Notes: generated by a model from the sequence alone, not told the origin. A stretch of DNA of 64,000 nucleotides from Actinoallomurus bryophytorum (GCF_006716425.1 NZ_VFOZ01000001.1:3472001-3536000); one strand, 5' to 3'; positions 7,342-14,226 are shown, numbered from the stretch's first letter. Made by a program: numbers and translations.

Positions 7342-7358
7342 TGTCGGAAAACCCGACA
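7342..7358. promoter_or_regulatory. Operator palindrome TGTCGG-N5-CCGACA (copy 2)
   Basis: TGTCGG (7342-7347) and CCGACA (7353-7358) lie 24 bp upstream of the MazG gene start, just before its AGGAGG site. With the first copy they bracket the divergent promoter and are good candidates for binding by the XRE repressor encoded at 6616-6972. Confidence 0.55.
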
Positions 7359-7381
7359 TCGACCTTGAGGAGGCGCTCAGC

Positions 7382-8248
7382 ATGAAGCTCCGTGAGTACC
7401 AAGAGGCCGCTGGCCAGACGGACCAGCGCTCCGGCCGCGATCTCGCTGACATCGCAGTACACCTGCTTGGCATGATCGGCGAGGCTGGCTCGGTTGCAAC
7501 CGAGTACAAGAAGCTGCTGCGCGACGGCGCCGCCCACGTAGCCTGGAAGGCTCGTGTCCGCGAGGAGCTGGGTGATGTTCTCTGGTACACGGCGACGCTC
7601 GCCAGCAAGCTTGATCTTGATCTCGAAGACGTTGCCCGCGCAAATCTTGAGAAGACGAGGAACCGATGGCTCAGGGCGAGCTCCGAGCCGCTGGACGACG
7701 ATTTCCCGGAAGACGAGCAGCTTCCTCGTGACGGCAGATTTGAGTTCATTGCCTCGACTAACGATGCCGGCAGTCCCACAGTCCGCGTCCGTTACGGAGG
7801 TCAGTGGATCGGAGACCCGCTGACCGATGCCTCCCACGTTGACGACGGTTACCGCTTCCATGACGTTTTTCATCTCGCACACGCGGCCGCGCTCGGCTGG
7901 TCGCCGGTCACACGCAAACTTCTCGGACGGAAGCGTCGCTCGGATCCGGGCATCGATGAAGCGGAGGACGGTGGGCGCGCCATCGTTATCGAGGAGGGCG
8001 TAGCCGCGATGGTCTTCGCCTACGCGACGAGCCACGATTACCTCCGCGGCATTGCCCGCCTTGACTTCGAGCTGCTCGATGGCATCCAGAATCTAGTGGC
8101 CCCGCTGGAAGTTGGCATACGCAATGCTGCCAACTGGGAGCAGGCCATTCTCACGGGTTACGACGCTTGGCGTCAGCTACGGGATGGCAACGGTGGAACG
8201 GTGCTGCTGGACATGCGACAACAGAGTCTCACTGTCGTCCCTACGTAA
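7382..8248 (+). CDS. MazG-like nucleotide pyrophosphohydrolase with C-terminal extension
   Basis: Starting at the ATG at 7382, nine bases after AGGAGG, the product has 288 residues. Residues 1-97 are a MazG-type all-alpha NTP pyrophosphohydrolase: GEAGSVATEYKKLL (33-46), EELGDVLWYTATL (61-73) and VARANLEKTRNRW (84-96), with the acidic magnesium ligands present. Residues 118-260 form a second domain (FHDVFHLAHAAALGWSPV at 159-176, IEEGVAAMVFAY at 203-214), which I take to be the MazG_C domain seen in base-modification gene sets. The family hydrolyses (d)NTPs to monophosphates, which fits clearing or supplying modified nucleotides. It is transcribed away from the acyl carrier/XRE operon under shared palindromes. 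Confidence 0.8.
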   Translation: MKLREYQEAAGQTDQRSGRDLADIAVHLLGMIGEAGSVATEYKKLLRDGAAHVAWKARVREELGDVLWYTATLASKLDLDLEDVARANLEKTRNRWLRASSEPLDDDFPEDEQLPRDGRFEFIASTNDAGSPTVRVRYGGQWIGDPLTDASHVDDGYRFHDVFHLAHAAALGWSPVTRKLLGRKRRSDPGIDEAEDGGRAIVIEEGVAAMVFAYATSHDYLRGIARLDFELLDGIQNLVAPLEVGIRNAANWEQAILTGYDAWRQLRDGNGGTVLLDMRQQSLTVVPT

Positions 8249-8307
8249 GCGGGTCTCAGAGTTGGTCTCATTTATAGTCCAGGTCAAGCCGTAACCGTCG
8301 ATGTGCG

Positions 8308-8375
8308 CCAAGATCCGGCGACGTCCCGAGACACGCTGGCGGACCTGCGCAGACGCGGACGTCGCCGGACCTCGG
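8308..8375. repeat. Long inverted repeat (hairpin) of junction unit copy 1
   Basis: The arms at 8308-8326 and 8357-8375 (19 nt each, two mismatches, core TCCGGCGACGTCC) are separated by 30 nt. Copy 2 at 9401-9472 keeps the pairing although the bases have diverged. That suggests selection on the structure, for example as a recombinase arm or single-strand-active site. Confidence 0.5.
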
Positions 8376-8403
8376 CTGTGATCGACGGAATGGCGTTGGG
8401 CTA

Positions 8404-8465
8404 ACTGCTAATGCGGTTTGGGCTTACCGTCCATCCGGGGTTCAAATCCCCGAGCCTCCGCACCA
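8404..8465 (+). other. 3' remnant of tRNA-Ser(GCT), likely attachment site (copy 1)
   Basis: The stretch contains the anticodon loop and stem (CTGCTAATGCGG), variable arm, T arm (CGGGGTTCAAATCCCCG) and acceptor 3' strand CCTCCG with CACCA, but no D arm or 5' acceptor strand. It cannot be a working tRNA. Such 3' fragments mark where an element integrated into a tRNA gene. Given the orientation, the element lies to the left and the reconstituted tRNA is outside the window. Confidence 0.7.
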
Positions 8466-8471
8466 CCTGCA

Positions 8472-8510
8472 CCCTCTCCGGTGAGCTAATCACTGGAGGG
8501 GGTGTTTTTG
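8472..8510 (+). terminator. Rho-independent terminator after tRNA-Ser remnant
   Basis: The arm CCCTCTCCGGTGA (8472-8484) pairs, after a GCTAA loop, with TCACTGGAGGGGG (8490-8502), followed by five T residues. It is presumably the original tRNA terminator carried along in the junction repeat. Confidence 0.7.
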
Positions 8511-8763
8511 GTTTCGTGGTCTCATTCGGTCTCCCAGACGGCCGAGTCGATGAGTGCGCTGGCGTCGCGGACCGGTGGAGAGGTGGCGTGCGTGTACCGC
8601 TCGGTGGTCGGTGGGCGAGTACATGCCGCGGCCTGCCATACGATCTGATGACCTTCGAGGAGCGCGACCAGGTCGACGCCGAGCGCACCGACGCGATCCG
8701 AGAGAGACCGTGGCCAGCCTGCCCGAGGCGGCCCGGTATCCGACGCTAAGGAGCCCCCCAACT

Positions 8764-9255
8764 GTGAAGATCATCGACCGCGTCAAGGCGTACTTCCAAA
8801 AGAAAGAGGGACACGACCGCTCGAGCGGCGACCCGCTCGACGGAGCGGGCGACCCCGTCCCGGCGCAGGGCGACGGCGCCAGGCACGAGCAGAGCCGCGA
8901 TGACAAGACGCCCGCGGTGTCCACAGTCCACAAGACGCCGGAGCCCGAACCGGCCACAGAGCCTGCCGTAGAGCCGGTCCCCGATTCGATAGCGGAGCCG
9001 GCCATAGAGCCGACAACTGACTCGGCCGTGGAGCCGGCCACCGATCCGATCGCAGAACCGGCCACGGAGCCGGCCGTGGAACTGACAACTGGCCCGGCTC
9101 CGGCTACACAGCCGGCCCCCGATCCGATCGCGGAGCCGGCCACAGGGCTGACCACGGCGCCCGGCGCGTGCCCGCGTTGCGGCGCAACCGGCGACGCGCC
9201 TTGCACAACTCCGTCCGGCAAGGCCACGAAGAACCACAAGGGGCGCGAGCAATGA
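8764..9255 (+). CDS. Pro/Glu-repeat protein with C-terminal zinc ribbon
   Basis: This 163-residue protein starts at the GTG at 8764, with AAGGAG 11 bases upstream. A short charged N-terminus (KIIDRVKAYFQKKEG) leads into a low-complexity region, about residues 58-136. There EPATEPAVEP-like units with DPIAEPAT and DSIAEPAI recur with a period near 10-12. The C-terminus is a zinc-binding module CPRCGATGDAPC, then TPSGK and HKGR, as found in small actinophage and actinobacterial zinc-ribbon proteins. The role is unknown; DNA or RNA binding is plausible. A degenerate copy of the repeat segment (8981-9072) occurs at 14137-14226. Confidence 0.6.
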   Translation: MKIIDRVKAYFQKKEGHDRSSGDPLDGAGDPVPAQGDGARHEQSRDDKTPAVSTVHKTPEPEPATEPAVEPVPDSIAEPAIEPTTDSAVEPATDPIAEPATEPAVELTTGPAPATQPAPDPIAEPATGLTTAPGACPRCGATGDAPCTTPSGKATKNHKGREQ

Positions 9256-9346
9256 TCAGCGGTTCTCCGGACTCCCGGACGGATCCGCGAGTCGACACCG
9301 TACGTCTGACGCACAGACCCAGGCGGTCTCTGCCAGACACGTCGGT

Positions 9347-9495
9347 GGTCCTAGAACTGGTCTCATTTGTGGCCGAGATCAAATAACCGTCGTTGATATA
9401 CGCCAAGGTCCGCCGACGTTTCGAGATACGCCTGCTCACCCGCGCAGACGCAGATGTCGACGGACCTTGGCGATGAACGGCGGAGGATCGTTGGG
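9347..9495 (+). repeat. Junction repeat unit, copy 2 (left part)
   Basis: This segment matches 8263-8405, with point differences throughout. It continues at 10465 after the inserted IS element. It carries its own hairpin (arms 9401-9419 and 9454-9472, CGCCAAGGTCCG type, three mismatches, 34-nt spacer). Confidence 0.65.
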
Positions 9496-9499
9496 CTAG

Positions 9500-10464
9500 A
9501 CGAGTAGTTCCGAATGCGGGCCGGTGTGCGGGCATGAAGAGAGGGCGTCCAAGATCATGTTGTGACGCAAGACCTGGACACCCTCTTGACCGCACTCTAT
9601 GTGAAAATCGATGACGAGCTGGAAGGAACCCGAAGGCTGGGCAGGCCACCGGGACTGACCGACTCCGAACTCTTGTGCCTGGCCGTTGCCCAGGTGCTGC
9701 TGGGTTTGCTTCGGAAGCCCGCTGGATGCGGTTCGCTCACGCTCACCTGGCCGAAATGTTTCCTCACCTGCCAAGACGGCCCGGCTACAACAAGCGGCTG
9801 CGTGCGGCGTTACCGCTGGTCAAACAGGTGATCCAGGCGCTGGCCGCCGACACCGCCTTCTGGTTCGACAACGTCTGGATCACCGATTCGACCCCGGTCG
9901 AACGCGGTCGCTCCCGCCCCACCGTGATGCGCTCGAACCTGGCCGGCTATGGCTTCTGCCGCTCCCATTCGCGGTTCTACTGGGGCCTGCGGCTGTTCCT
10001 TGTCTGTACGCCGACCGGGATGCCGATCACCTGGGCGCTGGCCAGCCCCAAAATCGACGAACGCGACGTGCTGACCGCCATGTTCGACCGCGACCCGCAC
10101 CTGACCACCGGCCGAGAAGGCCTGCCGCTCATCGCCGACAAAGGCTTCGCCTCCCGCCAGTTCGAAGCCGACCTGGCCCTACGCGGGATCACACTGCTGC
10201 GGCCCTCGTTCAAACGCGAAAAGCCCCGGCCCGGCGAACCGCTGCTCAAGTCGGTCCGACAACTGATCGAGTCGGTCAAGGACACGTTGAAAGGACAGCT
10301 CAGCCTGGAACAACACGGCGGGCGGACCTTCGAGGGCGTAGCAATCCGCGTCGCTCAGCGGATCTTGGCCATGGCCACTGCGATCTGGCACAACCACCAC
10401 ACCGGCGCACCCGTTACACGGTCACTGACCGCCTTCGACCACTGACCACATCGGAACTACTCGT
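9500..10464 (+). mobile_element. IS982-family insertion sequence (965 bp)
   Basis: The element has perfect 14-bp terminal inverted repeats (ACGAGTAGTTCCGA at 9500-9513; its complement at 10451-10464). It is flanked on both sides by CTAG (9496-9499 and 10465-10468), the apparent 4-bp target duplication. One transposase gene fills it. Removing it and one CTAG restores a continuous second copy of the tRNA-Ser junction repeat, so the insertion postdates the duplication. Confidence 0.85.
9562..10445 (+). CDS. IS982-type DDE transposase, expressed through a possible -1 frameshift
   Basis: The N-terminal part reads from the GTG at 9562 (TQDLDTLLTALYVKIDDEL, LTDSELLCLAVAQVLLG). The rest continues one base back in another frame (FASEARWMRFAHAHLAEMFP onward). 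Joined, it gives about 294 residues, the normal family length. The acidic catalytic residues appear in WITDSTPVE, LIADKGFAS and the Glu-containing segment SLEQHGGRTFEG. The switch point is the slippery heptamer GGGTTTG at 9702-9708, in the correct phase for -1 slippage. A single-base deletion would look the same, so the copy may be active by programmed frameshifting or a recent pseudogene. Confidence 0.8.
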
Positions 10465-10670
10465 CTAGCCGCTAATGCGGTTTGGGCCTACCGTCCATCC
10501 GGGCTTCAAATCCCTGAACCTCCGCACCACCTGGACGCTCTCCGGTTATCTGATCACTGGAGGGGGCGCTTTTGGTTAGTGGTCTCATTTCACGTCTCGT
10601 TCCGTCCCCCAGAGGGCCGATCCGTTGAGGGTGCTGGCATCGCGACCTGGGGTGAGGCGACATGTGTGCA
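10465..10670 (+). repeat. Junction repeat unit, copy 2 (right part)
   Basis: This segment continues copy 2 after the IS: tRNA-Ser remnant, terminator and the GTGGTCTCATT stretch, matching 8400-8605. Similarity fades after about 10670, where sequence leading into the four-gene cargo begins. Confidence 0.6.
10469..10529 (+). other. 3' remnant of tRNA-Ser(GCT), copy 2 (degenerate)
   Basis: It matches the copy at 8404-8465 from GCTAATGCGGTTTGGG to CCTCCGCACCA. Its T stem has decayed (GGGCTTCAAATCCCTGA), so it is an older, non-functional fragment. It marks a second junction of the same kind. Confidence 0.65.
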
Positions 10671-10941
10671 CCGTCCTCCTGTCGTCATTACGCCCGGTAC
10701 CAGGGGATTGGACGCCGCATCGCCCCCCACGCATGTCATGACCCGTCGTCCTGCATTGGCACGCGATGAGCCTCAGCGATCAAGGAGCAACAACGGTCAC
10801 TCGTTGGAAACTTCAACGGGCGGACCGATTTTAGTCTTTAGGTCTGTCTCCTTTGGGGACGGTCGTTCAGATCTGCTGTGGGTAGAGAGTTATTCATTCA
10901 AGACGTACACTTGCTGGAGGTACTAGTAGGAGAGGTGTCGT
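10530..10941 (+). other. Gene-free stretch before the four-gene cargo
   Basis: It holds the end of junction repeat 2, with a terminator at 10536-10574 (CGCTCTCCGGT pairing with TCACTGGAGGGGGCG, then CTTTT). After that comes about 270 bp without a convincing gene, becoming A/T-rich towards the first cargo gene, whose ribosome site is GTAGGAGAG. Confidence 0.5.
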
Positions 10942-11916
10942 TTGAGAAAGTTGGCCAAGATTCTCGGCGAGGCAGACACCGTCCTAGCTTTGACAATTTC
11001 GATTATTGCCGGTGTTCTTGGTCTGACTTCTGTAACCTCGGCATCCGTGACCCAGAATGCCATACTTGTTACATTGGGAATTTTGTCGATCTCAATTCTT
11101 CGCGATCGGTGGCGTCGAAGCGATGCAATAGAGCGGACCGTTTCTGTTTTGCAGAACTTCACAAGCGCTGCAACTGAAATAGAGCAAGTTAAATCAATCC
11201 TGGAACAAGTGCAGGTAGCTCTAGCCAGTCAATCGCTCACGCACATACTCACAACCGCCGAGCAAGTGGCGAGCGAGCACACGCAAGCACGTGAAAGTAG
11301 TGGAAGATGGCTTTTCCGTGGAGGTACGGGAACGTACATCAGAGCTGTAACGCTGCCCGGCCTTATTAAGTCCGCAAGGCGGGAACGACGCCCACTTCAT
11401 GTCCGCTTGGAAATCCTCGACCCTACAAACGAAGATGTTTGCGAGCGCTATGCTCGCTTTCGAAGTTCGGTTTCCCCTCTTCCTGATGGAACTGGTCAGG
11501 TCTGGACTACCCAACGGACCCAGCTCGAGTCATATGCAACACTGCTTGCGGCTTGTTGGTACCAGGCCGATTATACATTGCTAGACATTAAAGTAGGACT
11601 CGTCGGCACGATGGGCATCTTCAGATACGATCTATCGGATAGTCGGCTAGTTATCACCCAGGATGATGGGTTTGCGATGGTCGTTCCGCAGGAGGGCCTC
11701 CTCTATTCCTCGTATGAGACTGAGTTGAGAACCAGCTTCGAGCAGGCCAGGCACGTTCAGCTGGATGCCGCAAAACAGATCCGCCTAAGCAGCGAGCCTA
11801 CGGTCGGCGAAGCCGTTGATTTATTTAAAGCTATCGGTGTTCCCCTGGTTGTCTCGCATGACCTTATAGCTGACATTATTACTAAGGCAATCCATGCTCA
11901 GAATCCCTACATATAA
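10942..11916 (+). CDS. Two-TM membrane protein with cytoplasmic sensor-like domain
   Basis: This 324-residue protein starts at a TTG at 10942 after TAGGAGAGG. Two hydrophobic helices (about 12-32 and 39-54) are followed by a likely coiled coil (62-115). A globular domain then begins SGRWLFRGGTGTYIRAVTLP and contains RLEILDPTNEDVCERYARFR. This domain vaguely recalls the C-terminal sensor domain of the XRE protein at 2268-3008, with its strand, Asp-Pro and Arg-rich loop. Two-TM proteins with a soluble sensor are common membrane components of bacterial conflict systems, but I cannot name the family. The end overlaps the next gene by 23 bases. Confidence 0.6.
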   Translation: MRKLAKILGEADTVLALTISIIAGVLGLTSVTSASVTQNAILVTLGILSISILRDRWRRSDAIERTVSVLQNFTSAATEIEQVKSILEQVQVALASQSLTHILTTAEQVASEHTQARESSGRWLFRGGTGTYIRAVTLPGLIKSARRERRPLHVRLEILDPTNEDVCERYARFRSSVSPLPDGTGQVWTTQRTQLESYATLLAACWYQADYTLLDIKVGLVGTMGIFRYDLSDSRLVITQDDGFAMVVPQEGLLYSSYETELRTSFEQARHVQLDAAKQIRLSSEPTVGEAVDLFKAIGVPLVVSHDLIADIITKAIHAQNPYI

Positions 11917-12529
11917 GGCTATAAGAGTTCGCGAGCTTATATTAGCCCGTGACTCTGGTTTTGTACTGAGAGAAGCTGGTCGGGAGTTTATAAGGTCGGG
12001 CGCCGTTCCCGTGCGACACCCACTGGGGTTTTTGTGCTTTCCGATGCATCGGACGGCAACGTTTGGGATTTGTCTCCACGTGTGGTCAGACCAGTTACAA
12101 ATGAGACCATCAACCACTTCGCAAATTCATGCCCACAGTTGGGATCTGATCAGCTATGTAGTGGCAGGCGCACTGAGGAATGACCTCATTTCGATCGTCC
12201 CTGACCTGGTTAACCCCACTCATCGGGTATGTACCGTGCGTTCTGGTGACGGAGGTGACGAGGTGTGTCCAACAGACCAACTGGTTAACTGGAGACTCGT
12301 TGGGTCGGAACGCATAGCGAGCGGGCAATTTTATGACCTAAGCTCCGGATTCTTCCATACTACGACCGCACTCGGTGAAGCGGCCACGCTCGTTATGGCA
12401 GAGAACCAAAACCTAACTCCAGAGTTAAGCTTAGCTGATAAGTGCATACAGTCACACAAGGTAACTAGGCAACTCGGTGGGCCTACAGATATTAAGATCG
12501 CAGCGCGAACCTTGGGGATCGACCGTTGA
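11894..12529 (+). CDS. Cupin-like protein
   Basis: This 211-residue protein starts at an ATG inside the end of the previous gene. The central region (77-170) looks like a cupin: QIHAHSWDLISYVVAGALRN gives the His-x-His and Gly turn of motif 1, and GFFHTTTALGEAATLVMAE gives the later His. The metal ligands would be His79, His81 and His155. Cupins include dioxygenases and isomerases, so the reaction is open. Translation is coupled to both neighbours, and base composition is A/T-rich compared with the core. Confidence 0.5.
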   Translation: MLRIPTYKAIRVRELILARDSGFVLREAGREFIRSGAVPVRHPLGFLCFPMHRTATFGICLHVWSDQLQMRPSTTSQIHAHSWDLISYVVAGALRNDLISIVPDLVNPTHRVCTVRSGDGGDEVCPTDQLVNWRLVGSERIASGQFYDLSSGFFHTTTALGEAATLVMAENQNLTPELSLADKCIQSHKVTRQLGGPTDIKIAARTLGIDR

Positions 12530-12555
12530 CCTACTTGCGAGGAGACTGCACCAAT

Positions 12556-13425
12556 ATGCCTACATTCCTCCAGGAAGCTCGCAGGGTGGCTATCGGTGTG
12601 GCTGAAGCAGCAGGAGACCTCCTTCGATCGAAAGCAGAACGGCGCTTTCATGTATGGCCGAAGAGCGATCGTGATTTGGTTACAGAACTCGATTATGCTG
12701 CCGAAGAACTAATTTTCAAGCAACTGAGGAATGCTTACCCGGATCATCAAATCATCTCTGAGGAAGCCGGAGTGCTGCCAGGCGTCGGCCAGTGGAGCTG
12801 GTTAGTCGATCCATTGGATGGAACCAATAACATTGCACTTGGCCTGGCAATATATACGGTCGGTCTGAGCCTGTGTAAGGGCAGCCTTCCTGTAGTATCG
12901 GTTGTTCACGATCCAGTTTCTAGGCGAACTTGGTCAGCAGTTCGTGGCCAAGGTGCGTATCTAGGGCGAGATCTCCCGCTGAAACGGCGCTCACGCGTTG
13001 GTAGCCGAGAAGTACTTGCTTGGAGCCAGGGGTACGGAGTGAGTCCCCAGGATTCGACGGCCGTTGCTCTCAAGCTGATTCTTGATAGAGAAGCGACCCG
13101 AGTTTTGAGGCTTTGGGCTCCTCTCATGGCCTGGATAATGCTGGCACGGGGTGATCTTGATGGGATAGTTGGGTATCGGATCGGAGAAATTGATTTGCAT
13201 AGCGGGGCTCTTATTGCAACCGAAGCCGGGTTGAAGGTCTGCGACCCTACAGGATTTCCATTCGACTCGGAATTTCGCAGTCTACAAGAAAATCGCTCTT
13301 TGATTGCAGGAGCTAACGATCGAATTCCCCGGCTAGTCGAGCTGTGGTTGGCTGCTGATAAAATTCGCGCCCATATCGACGATTTTTGGAGAGACTATAC
13401 TCCAGTTAAGAGTAAGCCATTTTAA
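12556..13425 (+). CDS. Inositol-monophosphatase/CysQ-family phosphatase
   Basis: The ATG at 12556 with GAGGAG upstream gives 289 residues; a TTG at 12526 overlapping the previous stop is also possible. All family motifs are present: Glu69-Glu70 in IISEE, WLVDPLDGTNN (82-92) for the metal-binding Asp residues, and EIDLHSGALIATEAG (211-225). It should be a Mg-dependent, Li-sensitive phosphomonoesterase for inositol phosphate, PAP or a similar sugar/nucleotide phosphate. In this A/T-rich cargo it sits between a cupin and a RES-like protein, so a nucleotide-type substrate is plausible; this is inference. Confidence 0.85.
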   Translation: MPTFLQEARRVAIGVAEAAGDLLRSKAERRFHVWPKSDRDLVTELDYAAEELIFKQLRNAYPDHQIISEEAGVLPGVGQWSWLVDPLDGTNNIALGLAIYTVGLSLCKGSLPVVSVVHDPVSRRTWSAVRGQGAYLGRDLPLKRRSRVGSREVLAWSQGYGVSPQDSTAVALKLILDREATRVLRLWAPLMAWIMLARGDLDGIVGYRIGEIDLHSGALIATEAGLKVCDPTGFPFDSEFRSLQENRSLIAGANDRIPRLVELWLAADKIRAHIDDFWRDYTPVKSKPF

Positions 13426-13473
13426 TTTGCTCTTCTGCAAGACATGGAAGTCGACTGAGGAGCGTTGAATAGT

Positions 13474-14082
13474 GTGAATCTTTGGAGAGAAATAGACCTT
13501 GCGGCCTTTCCGCTTACCACCCTAAAACCCCAGATGCCACTCTATAGAATTTACCCGCGCCGGTGGCCCTTGTCTGGGATATCTTCCGCCGTCAGTGAGC
13601 CTGGGATCCCTGGCTGGTTCTGTGGTGAAGGGGATCACCGTTTTGACTTCCCTGTCGGTGATGCCGGAACGTGCTATCTATCGACCTCTGAGTTAGGCGC
13701 CGCTATTGAGGTTATTGGGCGTTCTAGTGGTCGTTTTGAAATCAAAGAGCGAAGGCTGGCGACGCTTAATGTCAGAGATCCTCTTGTAGTACTGGACTTG
13801 ACTTCTTATCGAAATCCGACAAGCGGCGGCTTGATTAATAGTATCCTTTGTCGGCAAAAGTTGATCTCGGGTAGGCCATCCTATATTGTTAGTCAGAGTT
13901 TTGCTCACTTTGTATTTGGGAATAACATTTCAGGAATCAAATGGCTATCCTGGAGGGATCCCGAATATCGGTCCGAAAACTTAGCGATTTTTCGCTCTGA
14001 GGCTGGCGCTGATGACGGCACATTCTTTGATATAACGTGCACGGCTGATATTAAGCGGACACTTATCGAAAAAGCAATTTGA
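13474..14082 (+). CDS. RES-domain-like protein (possible NAD+-degrading effector)
   Basis: Taking the GTG at 13474 with GAGGAG 11 bases upstream gives 202 residues (a TTG at 13465 is an alternative). The layout matches RES toxins: MPLYRIYPRRW with Arg25, HRFDFP (55-60), CYLSTSELGAAIEVIG (67-82) with Glu79, and a late IKWLSWRDPEYRSENLAIF (155-173) with Ser159. RES proteins are NAD+ phosphorylases or hydrolases usually paired with an Xre antitoxin. None is adjacent here, and the protein ends a four-gene set instead. Activity is predicted from pattern only. Confidence 0.55.
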   Translation: MNLWREIDLAAFPLTTLKPQMPLYRIYPRRWPLSGISSAVSEPGIPGWFCGEGDHRFDFPVGDAGTCYLSTSELGAAIEVIGRSSGRFEIKERRLATLNVRDPLVVLDLTSYRNPTSGGLINSILCRQKLISGRPSYIVSQSFAHFVFGNNISGIKWLSWRDPEYRSENLAIFRSEAGADDGTFFDITCTADIKRTLIEKAI

Positions 14083-14136
14083 AGGATCAAATATCGCGAT
14101 GATGGTGGCGGGTAGAGCAGTCCGACGTACTGATGC

Positions 14137-14226
14137 GTCCGATCACGGAGTCGGCCACCGAGCCGACAACTGACTCGGCCGCACAGCGGGCCACCGATCT
14201 GATCGCGGAATCCGCTACGGAACCGG
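14137..14226 (+). repeat. Degenerate fragment of the Pro/Glu-repeat gene
   Basis: It closely matches 8981-9072 of the repeat-protein gene, including an identical run around CCGACAACTGACTCGGCCG. It has no start, zinc ribbon or surrounding gene. It marks the right boundary of the cargo and abuts the broken phosphotransferase gene, so recombination occurred here. Confidence 0.7.

Larger units (their letters stand above)
8263..8605 (+). repeat. Junction repeat unit, copy 1
   Basis: This imperfect direct repeat of roughly 340 bp includes the hairpin, tRNA-Ser remnant and terminator. The second copy is 9347-9495 plus 10465-10670, split by the insertion sequence. Shared landmarks are TTGGTCTCATTT / CTGGTCTCATTT at the left and the GGTCTCATT stretch after the terminator. 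Confidence 0.65.
8249..8763 (+). other. Gene-free junction segment of the first repeat unit
   Basis: This stretch follows the MazG gene and holds a long hairpin (8308-8375), a tRNA-Ser 3' remnant (8404-8465) and a terminator (8472-8510). From 8511 to the repeat-protein start I see no convincing gene. Sequence from about 8263 to 8605 is repeated around the insertion sequence (9347-9495 joined to 10465-10670). Confidence 0.6.

Noticed and set aside
8404-8465. A functional tRNA-Ser gene
   Set aside because: There is no D arm or 5' acceptor strand upstream. Only the 3' part is present, so it is a remnant.
8940-9130. Regular repeats that at first look like a CRISPR or tandem DNA array
   Set aside because: The repeats are in frame, encode EPAT-like peptides and have no unique spacers or constant direct repeat length. 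They are protein low complexity.
8490-9314. Long leftward frame rich in GSVAGS-type repeats
   Set aside because: It is the antisense shadow of the Pro/Glu-repeat gene and of the tRNA-remnant region. No ribosome site or recognised domain.
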